Positions 16,097-23,478 of a stretch of DNA of 28,206 bases are shown here, one piece after another (the stretch's first letter is position 1; each line of letters starts with the position of its first letter). The stretch covers positions 1-28,206 of the forward strand of contig CAZNJT010000009.1 in assembly GCA_964573475.1 (NCBI GenBank), read 5' to 3'. The position numbers and the translations under genes were made by a program. The notes under the pieces were generated by a model. It was not told where the DNA came from and searched no databases. It was given only the letters and a program-made list of their open reading frames with translations. This stretch comes from CAVZKK01 sp964573475. GTDB taxonomy: Archaea; Thermoproteota; Bathyarchaeia; Bathyarchaeales; Bathycorpusculaceae.

Positions 16097-16121
16097 CACC
16101 TAGATCGTACAACGCTAGGTG
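16097..16121. promoter_or_regulatory. Inverted repeat CACCTAG-N11-CTAGGTG at the presumed transcript start
   Basis: Perfect seven-base arms (16097-16103 and 16115-16121) immediately downstream of the expected start site. Its position is comparable to the 12-bp repeat before the 337-3444 dockerin gene, but the sequence differs. Possible operator or 5' hairpin. Confidence 0.5.
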
Positions 16122-16138
16122 CGTTTGAAGTAAAAAAG

Positions 16139-16148
16139 AGGAGAAAGG
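16139..16148 (+). promoter_or_regulatory. Shine-Dalgarno of the 16153 dockerin gene
   Basis: AGGAGAAAGG four bases before the ATG, identical to the sites at 3448-3457 and 13519-13528 on the minus strand. Confidence 0.75.
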
Positions 16149-16152
16149 AAAA

Positions 16153-18723
16153 ATGAAAAACAAACTGATATCAATGGCAATGCTCTTAATGCTATTAATA
16201 GCTATAACTCCAATGGTTTTGCATTTAGAGCCTGTAAACGCTGACCTTGGTTACAGTCCAAGTCTTGTTGTGTATGACGCAAAAAACCGAATCAATGCAA
16301 CTCTTGGCATCAAATCTCTCTCCAAAATGGCAATTAAAGGTTTCATTAAAAATGTCGGGAGTAAGACGTTAAACAATTTGCTTACATCTGCATTCTTTAA
16401 AGAAGGCACCGGCGGTGTGCAACCATTGGACATGTCATTTGAATGGTCTCTTGACTGTTCCACTTGGTATGCTATAGATCCTTCTGAGGTCAAATCAGCT
16501 GATGCGTCAAGTGGGTATCAAGTCGAGTTAATCATCGGTCCACCAGGCGGCGAAACTCTAAACCCAGGCGACAATCGCACAGTGTATATCAGAGCAACTT
16601 TCATTCAAGATCTGACTAAGGTGAGTTCAGGCTATAGTATAGCCGTATGGTCGTTCAACGATACAAACGCAAATCGACACTGGGATGCAGGTGAAAAAAT
16701 CTACTCGGAGTCTCCCCCATCAACATATGATACGCCCATCAGAATTGACCTCTCCATAATACACACTGTAGAGATCGCCGGCACTGGACAATTCTACTAC
16801 AACATTCAAGACGCCATAAACGCCGCAAACTCAGGCGATACAATATTCGTATACAATGGAACTTACAGCGAAGCATTGTACATCAACAAGACTCTCACTC
16901 TCCAAGCAGCCAGCACTCCAATTATCCAAGGTAGCCAACTGGTTGCAACCAACTATGGCACCAGGGAAGCAGTGATTTTCGTTGAGAACGCAGCAAACGT
17001 AATCATACAAGGTTTTGACATTGAAGGCCTTGGCTTCGGACCTGGCGAGCCTAAAAGCTACGGCGTCATATATGAAGAGTCCAGCGGAACCATCAAGAAT
17101 TGCATCGTGCAGACAAACATGATTGGCGACATGTACGATACGGGCATAGCTGCATGGGACGGGTCTAATCTAAAAGTTGACACATGCACAGTCAAGAAGT
17201 TTGGCAGAGTAGGAGTATTCTATTATAATGGCTGTGGCGGTGGCGTATACAACAGCATCATAGAAGGACAAATCTATAGCGACCTAAACTACGTGAACTA
17301 CGGAATCGAGATAGAATCTTGGTACGATCCATGCGTCATTGAAATTAAAGGAAACAAGATCTACAACTGCAACAACACGAATCCAGAGCCATCATGGTCT
17401 TCTGCTGGCGTAGTTATAGACGGATGGGTAGCCTCCTATGATCTGCCACATTCAATAGTCAACATGACATGCAATGACGTATACAACAACTTCTACGGCA
17501 TTGAGGTAGTCGCGAACCCATACTCGTGGGCCCATTACAACAACATCTACAATAATACGTATTATGGGGTTATCCAAGACCCCGACTTCGCTAACAACAA
17601 CATAACCTTTGACGCACGCTACAACTGGTGGGGCAAAGCAAGTGGACCATATCACATGACACTTAATCCTGGCGGTCAGGGAAACAAGGTAAGCGATTAC
17701 GTGGCTTTTGCTCCTTGGTTACATGCGAAGAAAGTTCTGCCATTTGTTCATGATGTCGCTGTTTCTGATGTAACGGCCGCTCCAGCGATGGTTGAAATTG
17801 GCGGAGCAGTATATATCAGTGTTACCGTGAAGAACTTAGGCAACTGTTATGAAAACACTACTCTAACTATAACCTACGGTAGCCATATAATAATTATACC
17901 AATAAAAGACTGGGCGCCTGGAAATGCAACGACGTTCCATTACGTTTGGGACACAACTGGTGAAGGAACATGTCTCCACACAATAAGCGCGTTAGTTAAC
18001 CCAGTTCCGTTAGAGACCTGCATATACAATAACTACAGGGACACCAACGTCGCACTAGTTAGCAACATACCGTCACCAGCAATATTAAAAGTAGAACCAC
18101 CCTCTGTAATAGGAGTGGTTGGCGGCACAGTCAAACTCAACATAACGATTAACAATCTAGACGCATATTGGGACCTTGCAGGTTTCAACATCAAACTATA
18201 CTACAACACGACAATATTGAACGCGACGGCAATCAGCTTAGGTGCTTTTGCGGAGTACTTTAACCTGACATTGAAGATCGCGGAGAAAATAGATGACGCC
18301 GCAGGCTACGTATTGGTAGCCTACAGTTGGAACCCGGCAAAGGAACACACGCCGCCTTCAGGTAGCGGAATACTGGTGGATATAGCTTTCTTGGTCACGG
18401 CTGTGGGCAAAGGCGACTTCACACTTCGTGATGTAAAGCTGTCAGCTTTTCCAAACCAAAACAAGTGGTGCGTACCCTATTCAATACCCATAGACTATAC
18501 AACAACAGACGGTCACGTAGAAACCAAACTTCCAATGTTTGGAGACGTTAATCGGGACGGAACAGTAGACATCTATGACATAACAACAGTATGCATAGCC
18601 TATGATTCTCGTCCAAACGATCCCAACTGGAATCCTAACGCAGACCTTGCCCCAGAGTTCGGAATAATCGACATCTACGATGTTTGTACCGTATTGATTA
18701 ACTACGGAAAGACTGACCCATAA
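16153..18723 (+). CDS. Secreted beta-helix / CARDB / cohesin / dockerin protein
   Basis: 856 residues. Signal peptide about 1-30 (KNKLISMAMLLMLLIAITP, cut after NA). Residues 31-200 are an unrecognised beta-rich region. Residues 205-525 form a right-handed beta-helix opened by IQDAINAANSGDTIFVYNG and closed by FDARYNWWGKASGPYH, the usual PbH1 end. A CARDB domain covers about 533-635 (HDVAVSDVTAAPAMVEIGG). A cohesin-like domain covers about 642-790 (AILKVEPPSV, FNIKLYYNTTILNA, ILVDIAFLVTA). The dockerin covers 796-856 and has the best-preserved calcium loop of the set, DVNRDGTVDIYD, plus the second repeat IIDIYDV. It probably acts outside the cell as a polysaccharide- or surface-binding component, able both to dock and to be docked. 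No catalytic residues could be assigned. No C-terminal membrane anchor is seen. Confidence 0.85.
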   Translation: MKNKLISMAMLLMLLIAITPMVLHLEPVNADLGYSPSLVVYDAKNRINATLGIKSLSKMAIKGFIKNVGSKTLNNLLTSAFFKEGTGGVQPLDMSFEWSLDCSTWYAIDPSEVKSADASSGYQVELIIGPPGGETLNPGDNRTVYIRATFIQDLTKVSSGYSIAVWSFNDTNANRHWDAGEKIYSESPPSTYDTPIRIDLSIIHTVEIAGTGQFYYNIQDAINAANSGDTIFVYNGTYSEALYINKTLTLQAASTPIIQGSQLVATNYGTREAVIFVENAANVIIQGFDIEGLGFGPGEPKSYGVIYEESSGTIKNCIVQTNMIGDMYDTGIAAWDGSNLKVDTCTVKKFGRVGVFYYNGCGGGVYNSIIEGQIYSDLNYVNYGIEIESWYDPCVIEIKGNKIYNCNNTNPEPSWSSAGVVIDGWVASYDLPHSIVNMTCNDVYNNFYGIEVVANPYSWAHYNNIYNNTYYGVIQDPDFANNNITFDARYNWWGKASGPYHMTLNPGGQGNKVSDYVAFAPWLHAKKVLPFVHDVAVSDVTAAPAMVEIGGAVYISVTVKNLGNCYENTTLTITYGSHIIIIPIKDWAPGNATTFHYVWDTTGEGTCLHTISALVNPVPLETCIYNNYRDTNVALVSNIPSPAILKVEPPSVIGVVGGTVKLNITINNLDAYWDLAGFNIKLYYNTTILNATAISLGAFAEYFNLTLKIAEKIDDAAGYVLVAYSWNPAKEHTPPSGSGILVDIAFLVTAVGKGDFTLRDVKLSAFPNQNKWCVPYSIPIDYTTTDGHVETKLPMFGDVNRDGTVDIYDITTVCIAYDSRPNDPNWNPNADLAPEFGIIDIYDVCTVLINYGKTDP

Positions 18724-18743
18724 GCTCGCACAAAACTCTCGCA

Positions 18744-18756
18744 ATTTCCCTTTTTT
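18744..18756 (+). terminator. Oligo-T terminator after the 16153 dockerin gene
   Basis: ATTTCCC followed by six T (18751-18756), about 20 bases beyond the stop codon, overlapping the stop of the convergent small membrane-protein gene by two bases. Confidence 0.45.
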
Positions 18757-19162
18757 ATCCAAACATCAGCGAAACAAAGTATATAATAAGCATAATAAAA
18801 CCTGTCAATAATAGCAAGAATCCTATGCGCGGAAATCCCCGTGCTTTCCAAGAATCCCTTCTAAAAAGCTCTGATGGGCCAACACCACCTTTACCATAAA
18901 CTCCATCTGCCGCAGCGCCCAAAATCGCAGCCTGAAAACTGCTTCTATTAATACCGCCTGATCCAAGAAGAAATAATGTACCGAAAATAATGAACATTAT
19001 TCCTTCCACAAAAAATGCGTCTGCTGTAGAAACATATTGGTTTGTAGAAAACAGGGTCAAATTCACAACATACATAATTGCCGTCAACATTGCAGAAATA
19101 ATAACCAAAATGGCAAGATTCAGCAAATTCGTCTTTTTCATGATAATCAATTTATGAACCAC
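18755..19162 (-). CDS. Small membrane protein of unknown function (three predicted helices)
   Basis: 135 residues from the farthest start, a GTG at 19160-19162. Two N-terminal membrane helices (LAILVIISAMLTAIMYVV and FFVEGIMFIIFGTLFLLGSG) are followed by a loop with GINRSSFQAAILGAAADG and SWKARGFPR, and a third helix at the C-terminus (IGFLLLLTGFIMLIIYFVSLM). The family is not recognised. The start is uncertain: AAGGTGG sits eight bases before a TTG at 19148-19150, and an ATG at 19139-19141 is also in frame. Any of the three leaves the helices intact. Convergent with the dockerin gene and divergent from the 19265 gene. Confidence 0.6.
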   Translation of the reverse strand: MVHKLIIMKKTNLLNLAILVIISAMLTAIMYVVNLTLFSTNQYVSTADAFFVEGIMFIIFGTLFLLGSGGINRSSFQAAILGAAADGVYGKGGVGPSELFRRDSWKARGFPRIGFLLLLTGFIMLIIYFVSLMFG

Positions 19163-19264
19163 CTTCGTTAATTAAACCTTTTTGCTGCAAAGAATGGTCG
19201 TTTTCGACGTTAAAACTTAAATGTGTGCAGTACAGAAGAAAGGTTAGAGAAAGTGTAGATTAGT

Positions 19265-19759
19265 ATGATACGTGCAAAATTGGATAATTTGATTCGAAGG
19301 AACAAAAAAGAAGTGATGTTTACTACATTTTGGATTGCGATAGTGTCTACAGTTGTGATCATAAGCTACTACTCGATCTACTTAACTACCACGTGGGGTT
19401 ATTGGAAAACTGCCTTTTCTGTTTCCCCTTGGGAAGGACCATCAATTGGCGTCATAGGCGTGATAGTATTGGCGATTATTAGCGTCGTTGCCGGGTACAT
19501 TATAAGCGATTCTCGAAGCCTTATCTTCGCATACTCCCTTACGATAATCATCTCTTTCTTAATAGCCGTTGCATTCTCGTTCTGTTACATCTGGTTGGTC
19601 TTAAACTATCCAGTCTTTGCATTGGAATACGAATGGGAATACTATCTTTATATGGCTGTCATCAACATTTTCAGGATGTTTGTTCCAACAGCTTTGTTTA
19701 CGTGTTTGTTTGGAGTAGCTTTAGGGTCAATTATGAGAGTGCTTATCTTTGGCAAGTAG
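19265..19759 (+). CDS. Membrane protein of unknown function (four predicted helices)
   Basis: 164 residues with a basic N-terminal segment (RAKLDNLIRRNKKE) and four hydrophobic helices: FWIAIVSTVVIISYYSIYL, SIGVIGVIVLAIISVVAGYI, SLTIIISFLIAVAFSFCYIW and VPTALFTCLFGVALGSIM. The loop before helix 2 (TWGYWKTAFSVSPWEGP) is aromatic-rich. No family recognised. ATG start; an AT box ACTTAAATG near 19216-19224 could be the promoter. First of three small plus-strand genes separated by 57 and 76 bases. Confidence 0.6.
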   Translation: MIRAKLDNLIRRNKKEVMFTTFWIAIVSTVVIISYYSIYLTTTWGYWKTAFSVSPWEGPSIGVIGVIVLAIISVVAGYIISDSRSLIFAYSLTIIISFLIAVAFSFCYIWLVLNYPVFALEYEWEYYLYMAVINIFRMFVPTALFTCLFGVALGSIMRVLIFGK

Positions 19760-19816
19760 ATTTAACGTGTCAAGACTTAAGTAACGCCCTTGCCTTAAAC
19801 AATGTGAGGTAGGCTG

Positions 19817-20161
19817 ATGTTTGAGTCTTGGAAGGAAGAGATCGAAGAGATTCTCACAATTGTAATAACGACACTTGCTAGTTCATGGTTTTGGCTTCCA
19901 GTTCTGTTTTGCGCAGGAGTATATATTGATATGTGGATGATGATTAACATTCATCCATTAGTAGGAACAATATTGCCCGGTGCATTGATAATTTATGTGA
20001 TCCGCATGGAAGAAAAAAGAATCAAATTAACATATGGTCTTAAGGATAAACGATATCTTAAAGCATTACACGGATTTGGACAATTCCCAGAACCTGACCG
20101 CAGAAAAGAATTAATTGAAGAGTTAGCGACATCAAAAAAGAAAAAGGAAAAATCTAACTGA
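19817..20161 (+). CDS. Small membrane protein of unknown function (two predicted helices)
   Basis: 114 residues: an acidic amphipathic start (FESWKEEIEEIL), two membrane helices (about 15-39 and 45-62, SWFWLPVLFCAGVYI and VGTILPGALIIYVI), then a charged cytoplasmic tail ending in TSKKKKEKSN. The ATG is well supported by GTGAGGTAGG just upstream. Not recognised. Its position between two other small membrane-protein genes suggests a shared complex, but nothing in the sequence proves it. Confidence 0.6.
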   Translation: MFESWKEEIEEILTIVITTLASSWFWLPVLFCAGVYIDMWMMINIHPLVGTILPGALIIYVIRMEEKRIKLTYGLKDKRYLKALHGFGQFPEPDRRKELIEELATSKKKKEKSN

Positions 20162-20237
20162 TATAAGATTGTTCCAGAAAGTTAATTAGAACGTGGGATT
20201 TAAGATAGTTTTAGAGTGAAAGAGGATTAAGTTTACA

Positions 20238-20912
20238 ATGAGAAGTAAATTCTTTCTATTAGGACTTGTGCTTGTTTTTTCAGGAATAGTTATTACCTCA
20301 TTGTATAATGCGCCAAGTAAAAGCTACGTGTATCAACAAGGCCACACAAACACTTATGCTTTTGAAGTTTCAGGCTATTTCAATAAGGGAGAAAAACTCG
20401 TACTTGGCATGGTGCCTGGTGATACATGGCTCGATTACATCGACGTGTTAGGGTATATGCCAGATTATTATGATGCGACGATTAGGGTTGAAATAAACAA
20501 CACTGAGGGGCAAAGAACGGCTATAGACCTAGTCTATATTACGTATGCTACGACATCAGGCGAATACGCGCAACTCTCTTTGCAAATGGCATATACGAAT
20601 TTTACAACAGGAGGTCTTGCCAACCTTGGAGGGGCAGGTGCAGAAGGTGGTGCCATTGAAGGAATAGTTGAGACCAGCGGGACATATACAGCCAAAACCT
20701 TAGGAACCCCAGCAGACCCTGAAGTACTGTATGAGCTTAATATTCCTCCAACATCAATAACGCTTGATCAGTATGTTATGCAAGAATCTTATCCTTATCG
20801 CGAGACATGGCCAATAGGAGTGGTGTTAATTGTTTCTGGTGGATTCTCGTCTTTTTGGGCTAGAAGACAAACCAAGAGACAGAAAATTTCGAGAAAGAAG
20901 AAAACGGGCTGA
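20238..20912 (+). CDS. Membrane-anchored extracytoplasmic protein of unknown function
   Basis: 224 residues. An uncleaved or cleavable N-terminal helix (FFLLGLVLVFSGIVITSLY) leads into a beta-rich outer domain of about 160 residues with TNTYAFEVSGYFNKGEKLVL and a glycine-rich stretch GGLANLGGAGAEGGA. A C-terminal membrane helix (WPIGVVLIVSGGFSSFW) and a strongly basic tail (RRQTKRQKISRKKK) complete it, giving both ends an inside orientation. I do not recognise the family. The last of three small plus-strand genes, convergent with the peptide-importer ATPase gene. Confidence 0.65.
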   Translation: MRSKFFLLGLVLVFSGIVITSLYNAPSKSYVYQQGHTNTYAFEVSGYFNKGEKLVLGMVPGDTWLDYIDVLGYMPDYYDATIRVEINNTEGQRTAIDLVYITYATTSGEYAQLSLQMAYTNFTTGGLANLGGAGAEGGAIEGIVETSGTYTAKTLGTPADPEVLYELNIPPTSITLDQYVMQESYPYRETWPIGVVLIVSGGFSSFWARRQTKRQKISRKKKTG

Positions 20913-20931
20913 AAAAAGGAGAACCGTTTTT
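20901..20931 (+). terminator. Hairpin plus T-run after the 20238 gene
   Basis: AAAACGG (20901-20907) pairs with CCGTTTT (20924-20930) and runs on into TTCTTT. The left arm lies inside the last codons of the gene. Confidence 0.35.
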
Positions 20932-20995
20932 CTTTAAAGCCTTTCACACTTCGATCAATGTCTGCGTTTAAACTTGGAGATCTGTCTCTGCTTAT

Positions 20996-21997
20996 CTAGG
21001 CTTTCTTCTGGTAGAGATGACAAGCTACAAGATGACCATTGCCTTCGTCTATAAGTTCAGGCTCCTTTGTGCGGCAAATGTCTCCAATGTATGATGGACA
21101 TCTCGTGTGAAATCTGCAGCCAGAAGGAGGATTCACTGGACTAGGTATTTCACCCTTAATAACGACTTCAATCCTTTTTGCTGTAGGATCTGGAATTGGA
21201 ACAGCAGCCATTAAGGCTTGAGTGTATGGCTGTAAGGGTTCAGCGATAACTTGGTTTATAGTTCCCATTTCCATTATTTTGCCTAGGTACATCACGGCTA
21301 GTCGGTCACATATATGTCGCGCCAGGGCTAAATCGTGCGTAATATAGAGGAAAGAACAGTTGTACTTATCCACGAGAGAAAGCATCAGCTTCAAAATTTC
21401 AGCTCGAATCGAAACATCAAGCATCGACACAGGTTCATCTGCGACAACAAATTCAGGGTTAACCACGAAGGCTCGAGCAACTCCAATTCTTTGCCTCTGA
21501 CCTCCGCTTAGCTCATGAGGATACCTGAAAACGAATTCTTCAGGGGGAGTTAATTCAACATCTTCCAAAGTTTTGGCAAGTCTCTCTTGGATTTCGCTTT
21601 CGCCAGAGGTTACGCCCAAAACCCTCAGAGGTTCTGTAACTATGCTTTCCACGGTCATTCTTGGATTGAGAGACTCGTAAGGATCCTGGAAAATCATCTG
21701 CATTTGCCGTCGAAAAGGCTTCATTTGGCCTCCATTTAACGAAGTTATGTCTTGATCCTTGAAAATAATCTTGCCAGTTGTGGGTTCAATCAGTCTAAGC
21801 GTGAGTCTTCCAGTAGTCGTCTTCCCACTTCCACTCTCGCCTGCTAACCCAAAGATTTCTTTACGTTTTATCTCAAAGCTTATTCCGTCAACTGCTTGCA
21901 CGTAAAGAGCTTTTCTTGAAAGTAGGGTGCTGAAAAATCCAAGTTTCAGAGGAAACCATTTCTTCAAGTTCTGAACTTTGAGTATTGTCTCGCTCAT
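20996..21997 (-). CDS. dppF: Oligopeptide/dipeptide-type ABC importer ATPase (DppF/OppF-like)
   Basis: 333 residues with intact Walker A (GESGSGKTT, 53-61), signature LSGGQRQRIGVARA, Walker B VVADEPVSMLD and switch His in YITHDLALARH. The C-terminal oligopeptide extension SPVNPPSGCRFHTRCP with further Cys residues (DICRTKEPE, ACHLY) is the four-cysteine pattern that holds an iron-sulfur cluster in some structures of this family. It pairs with DppD to power the DppB-DppC channel. Its ATG follows the DppD stop codon directly, so the two are translated together. Archaeal importers of this class take either peptides or oligosaccharides, so the substrate is open. Confidence 0.92.
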   Translation of the reverse strand: MSETILKVQNLKKWFPLKLGFFSTLLSRKALYVQAVDGISFEIKRKEIFGLAGESGSGKTTTGRLTLRLIEPTTGKIIFKDQDITSLNGGQMKPFRRQMQMIFQDPYESLNPRMTVESIVTEPLRVLGVTSGESEIQERLAKTLEDVELTPPEEFVFRYPHELSGGQRQRIGVARAFVVNPEFVVADEPVSMLDVSIRAEILKLMLSLVDKYNCSFLYITHDLALARHICDRLAVMYLGKIMEMGTINQVIAEPLQPYTQALMAAVPIPDPTAKRIEVVIKGEIPSPVNPPSGCRFHTRCPSYIGDICRTKEPELIDEGNGHLVACHLYQKKA

Positions 21998-22966
21998 TTA
22001 TTTTCGGCCTCCAACAAGATGGCATGCTGCAAAGTGATCTCTCGAAATCTCTTCAAACTCAGGTTTCAGTTTCTTACAGATGTCCATCGCATATTTGCAT
22101 CTTGGATGAAATCTACAAGCACTAGGAGGATCAAAAAGATTAGGTGGAGACCCCGCAATAGAAACCAGTTGTTGTTTTTCCGATGCAATGCTTGGGAAAG
22201 CCTCAATCAATCCCTGAGTATAAGGATGCAAAGGTTTCTTGAATATGCCTGTGATTTCGCCATACTCAACTATGGTTCCAGCATACATTATAGCAAGTCT
22301 TTCACAAGTCTCAGTGATCATAGAAAGGTCGTGAGTTATCATGATTATTGATATTCCAAGCCTGTCCTTCAGGTCCTTCAACAGCTTCAAAATCTGCGCT
22401 TGAACAATGACATCCAATGCTGTTCCAGGCTCATCTGCAATTAAGAGTTTAGGATTGCACGCCAAAGCCATGGCGATAAGAGCTCTTTGGCGCATTCCAC
22501 CGCTGAACTCGTGTGGATAGTTGTCAACTCTGCTAGGGTCGATTCCGGTCAGCTCGAATAGCTTTCCAGTTCTGTCTTTTGCATCTTTTCGAAGAACTTT
22601 CGGTTCGTGTATTTTTATGGCTTCAACAACTTGATCTCCAATCTTGTAGACTGGGTTAAGTGCGTTCATAGCGCCTTGAAAAATCAGAGAAATGCCTTTC
22701 CATCTAACTTGCTCTCTCATTTGAGTTTCGCTGAAATCTGCAATGTTTTTTCCATCAAAGATGATTTTTCCTTTAACTATTTTGCCCCCCTGTGGAAGAA
22801 TTCTAAGTATCGAAAGAGCTATAGTTGTCTTACCACATCCTGATTCGCCAGCAAGTCCCAATGCTTGTCCTTTGTCAACCTGAAAACTCGCGTCCTCGGT
22901 GGCTTTAACTGAGCCCCTTCTGATTTGATAATACGTTGTTAAACCTTGAACGTCCAGCACTGGCAA
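21998..22966 (-). CDS. dppD: Oligopeptide/dipeptide-type ABC importer ATPase (DppD/OppD-like)
   Basis: 322 residues. Walker A GESGCGKTT (40-48), Q-loop in LIFQGAMNALNPV, signature FSGGMRQRALIAMA, Walker B LIADEPGTALD and MITHDLSMI are intact. The C-terminal extension has the same cysteine pattern, ACRFHPRCKYAMDIC and ACHLV. Start at TTG (22964-22966) with AGGTG about ten bases upstream; the N-terminus PVLDVQGLTTYY fits the family. An AT box on the minus strand (23001-23011) suggests its own promoter, so DppD-DppF seem separate from DppB-DppC. Confidence 0.92.
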   Translation of the reverse strand: MPVLDVQGLTTYYQIRRGSVKATEDASFQVDKGQALGLAGESGCGKTTIALSILRILPQGGKIVKGKIIFDGKNIADFSETQMREQVRWKGISLIFQGAMNALNPVYKIGDQVVEAIKIHEPKVLRKDAKDRTGKLFELTGIDPSRVDNYPHEFSGGMRQRALIAMALACNPKLLIADEPGTALDVIVQAQILKLLKDLKDRLGISIIMITHDLSMITETCERLAIMYAGTIVEYGEITGIFKKPLHPYTQGLIEAFPSIASEKQQLVSIAGSPPNLFDPPSACRFHPRCKYAMDICKKLKPEFEEISRDHFAACHLVGGRK

Positions 22967-23000
22967 TTTATGATAACACCTAGCTTAGTAGTTAGGCATG

Positions 23001-23011
23001 AAATATATAAG
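23001..23011 (-). promoter_or_regulatory. TATA box for dppD-dppF
   Basis: The minus strand reads CTTATATATTT. A start near 22982 would leave a leader of under 20 bases before the TTG at 22966. Confidence 0.5.
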
Positions 23012-23038
23012 TTTTAGTTGAGAATTACGAGGAAAAGG

Positions 23039-23046
23039 ATTTAAAT
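23039..23046 (+). promoter_or_regulatory. TATA box for the 23077 gene
   Basis: ATTTAAAT preceded by GGAAAAGG, placing the start near 23068, about nine bases before the ATG. This supports expression of the small gene. Confidence 0.45.
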
Positions 23047-23076
23047 TTGTGCTAGACTAAGATTCTTTGGTTTGAC

Positions 23077-23478
23077 ATGAAGAGAAAATGGACAGGCTTA
23101 AGCATTAATCTAGATGAACTAGCTCAGGCAATCAAGGAATTTTTCGAGGCTAGATCATTTTTTGTGAAAAATAACAGAGAAGTAGAAAACATCAAGATTG
23201 AAGCTATTCCGAAGCAAGGCGTTCATAGAATATTGGAGCCGATCATGATATCCATAAGTGGAAAACCTGAAGATTTCGAAATATGCTTTCTGGCAGGGGA
23301 ACGTTCACGTTCAATGGCCCGGCTTGGCGATTTGACAAAATTGTTCGGTGGCGGGTGGTTATTCTTGCGTGGAGTGAGATCTGAAGAGGAATTGGGAAAG
23401 TTGGAAAGAGAGTTTTGGGATTATATGTATCCTTTAATTGAATTCTTATCGAAAAAAGATAAGGAAGAGAAGACTTAG
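23077..23478 (+). CDS. Small protein of unknown function inside the importer locus
   Basis: 133 residues, soluble, mixed alpha/beta, no signal peptide. Notable stretches are LSINLDELAQAIKEFFEARSFFVKN, a beta hairpin-like EPIMISISGKPEDFEICFLAG and a C-terminal helix ELGKLEREFWDYMYPLIEFL with a charged tail. I do not recognise a family. It reads against the importer genes, has its own TATA box, and its stop codon overlaps the DppC stop by four bases on the opposite strand. It splits the importer locus in two. A link to the importer is possible but not shown. Confidence 0.6.
   Translation: MKRKWTGLSINLDELAQAIKEFFEARSFFVKNNREVENIKIEAIPKQGVHRILEPIMISISGKPEDFEICFLAGERSRSMARLGDLTKLFGGGWLFLRGVRSEEELGKLEREFWDYMYPLIEFLSKKDKEEKT

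Larger units (their letters stand above)
15669..16152. other. Intergenic region after DNA ligase and before the dockerin gene
   Basis: 484 bases without a supported gene. It contains a G6 run followed by a purine-rich stretch (15738-15767), an oligo-T run (15775-15780), a long T-rich tract (about 15940-16035), and then the promoter and leader of the 16153 gene. A 64-codon hydrophobic frame inside is judged a product of T-richness. Confidence 0.55.
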
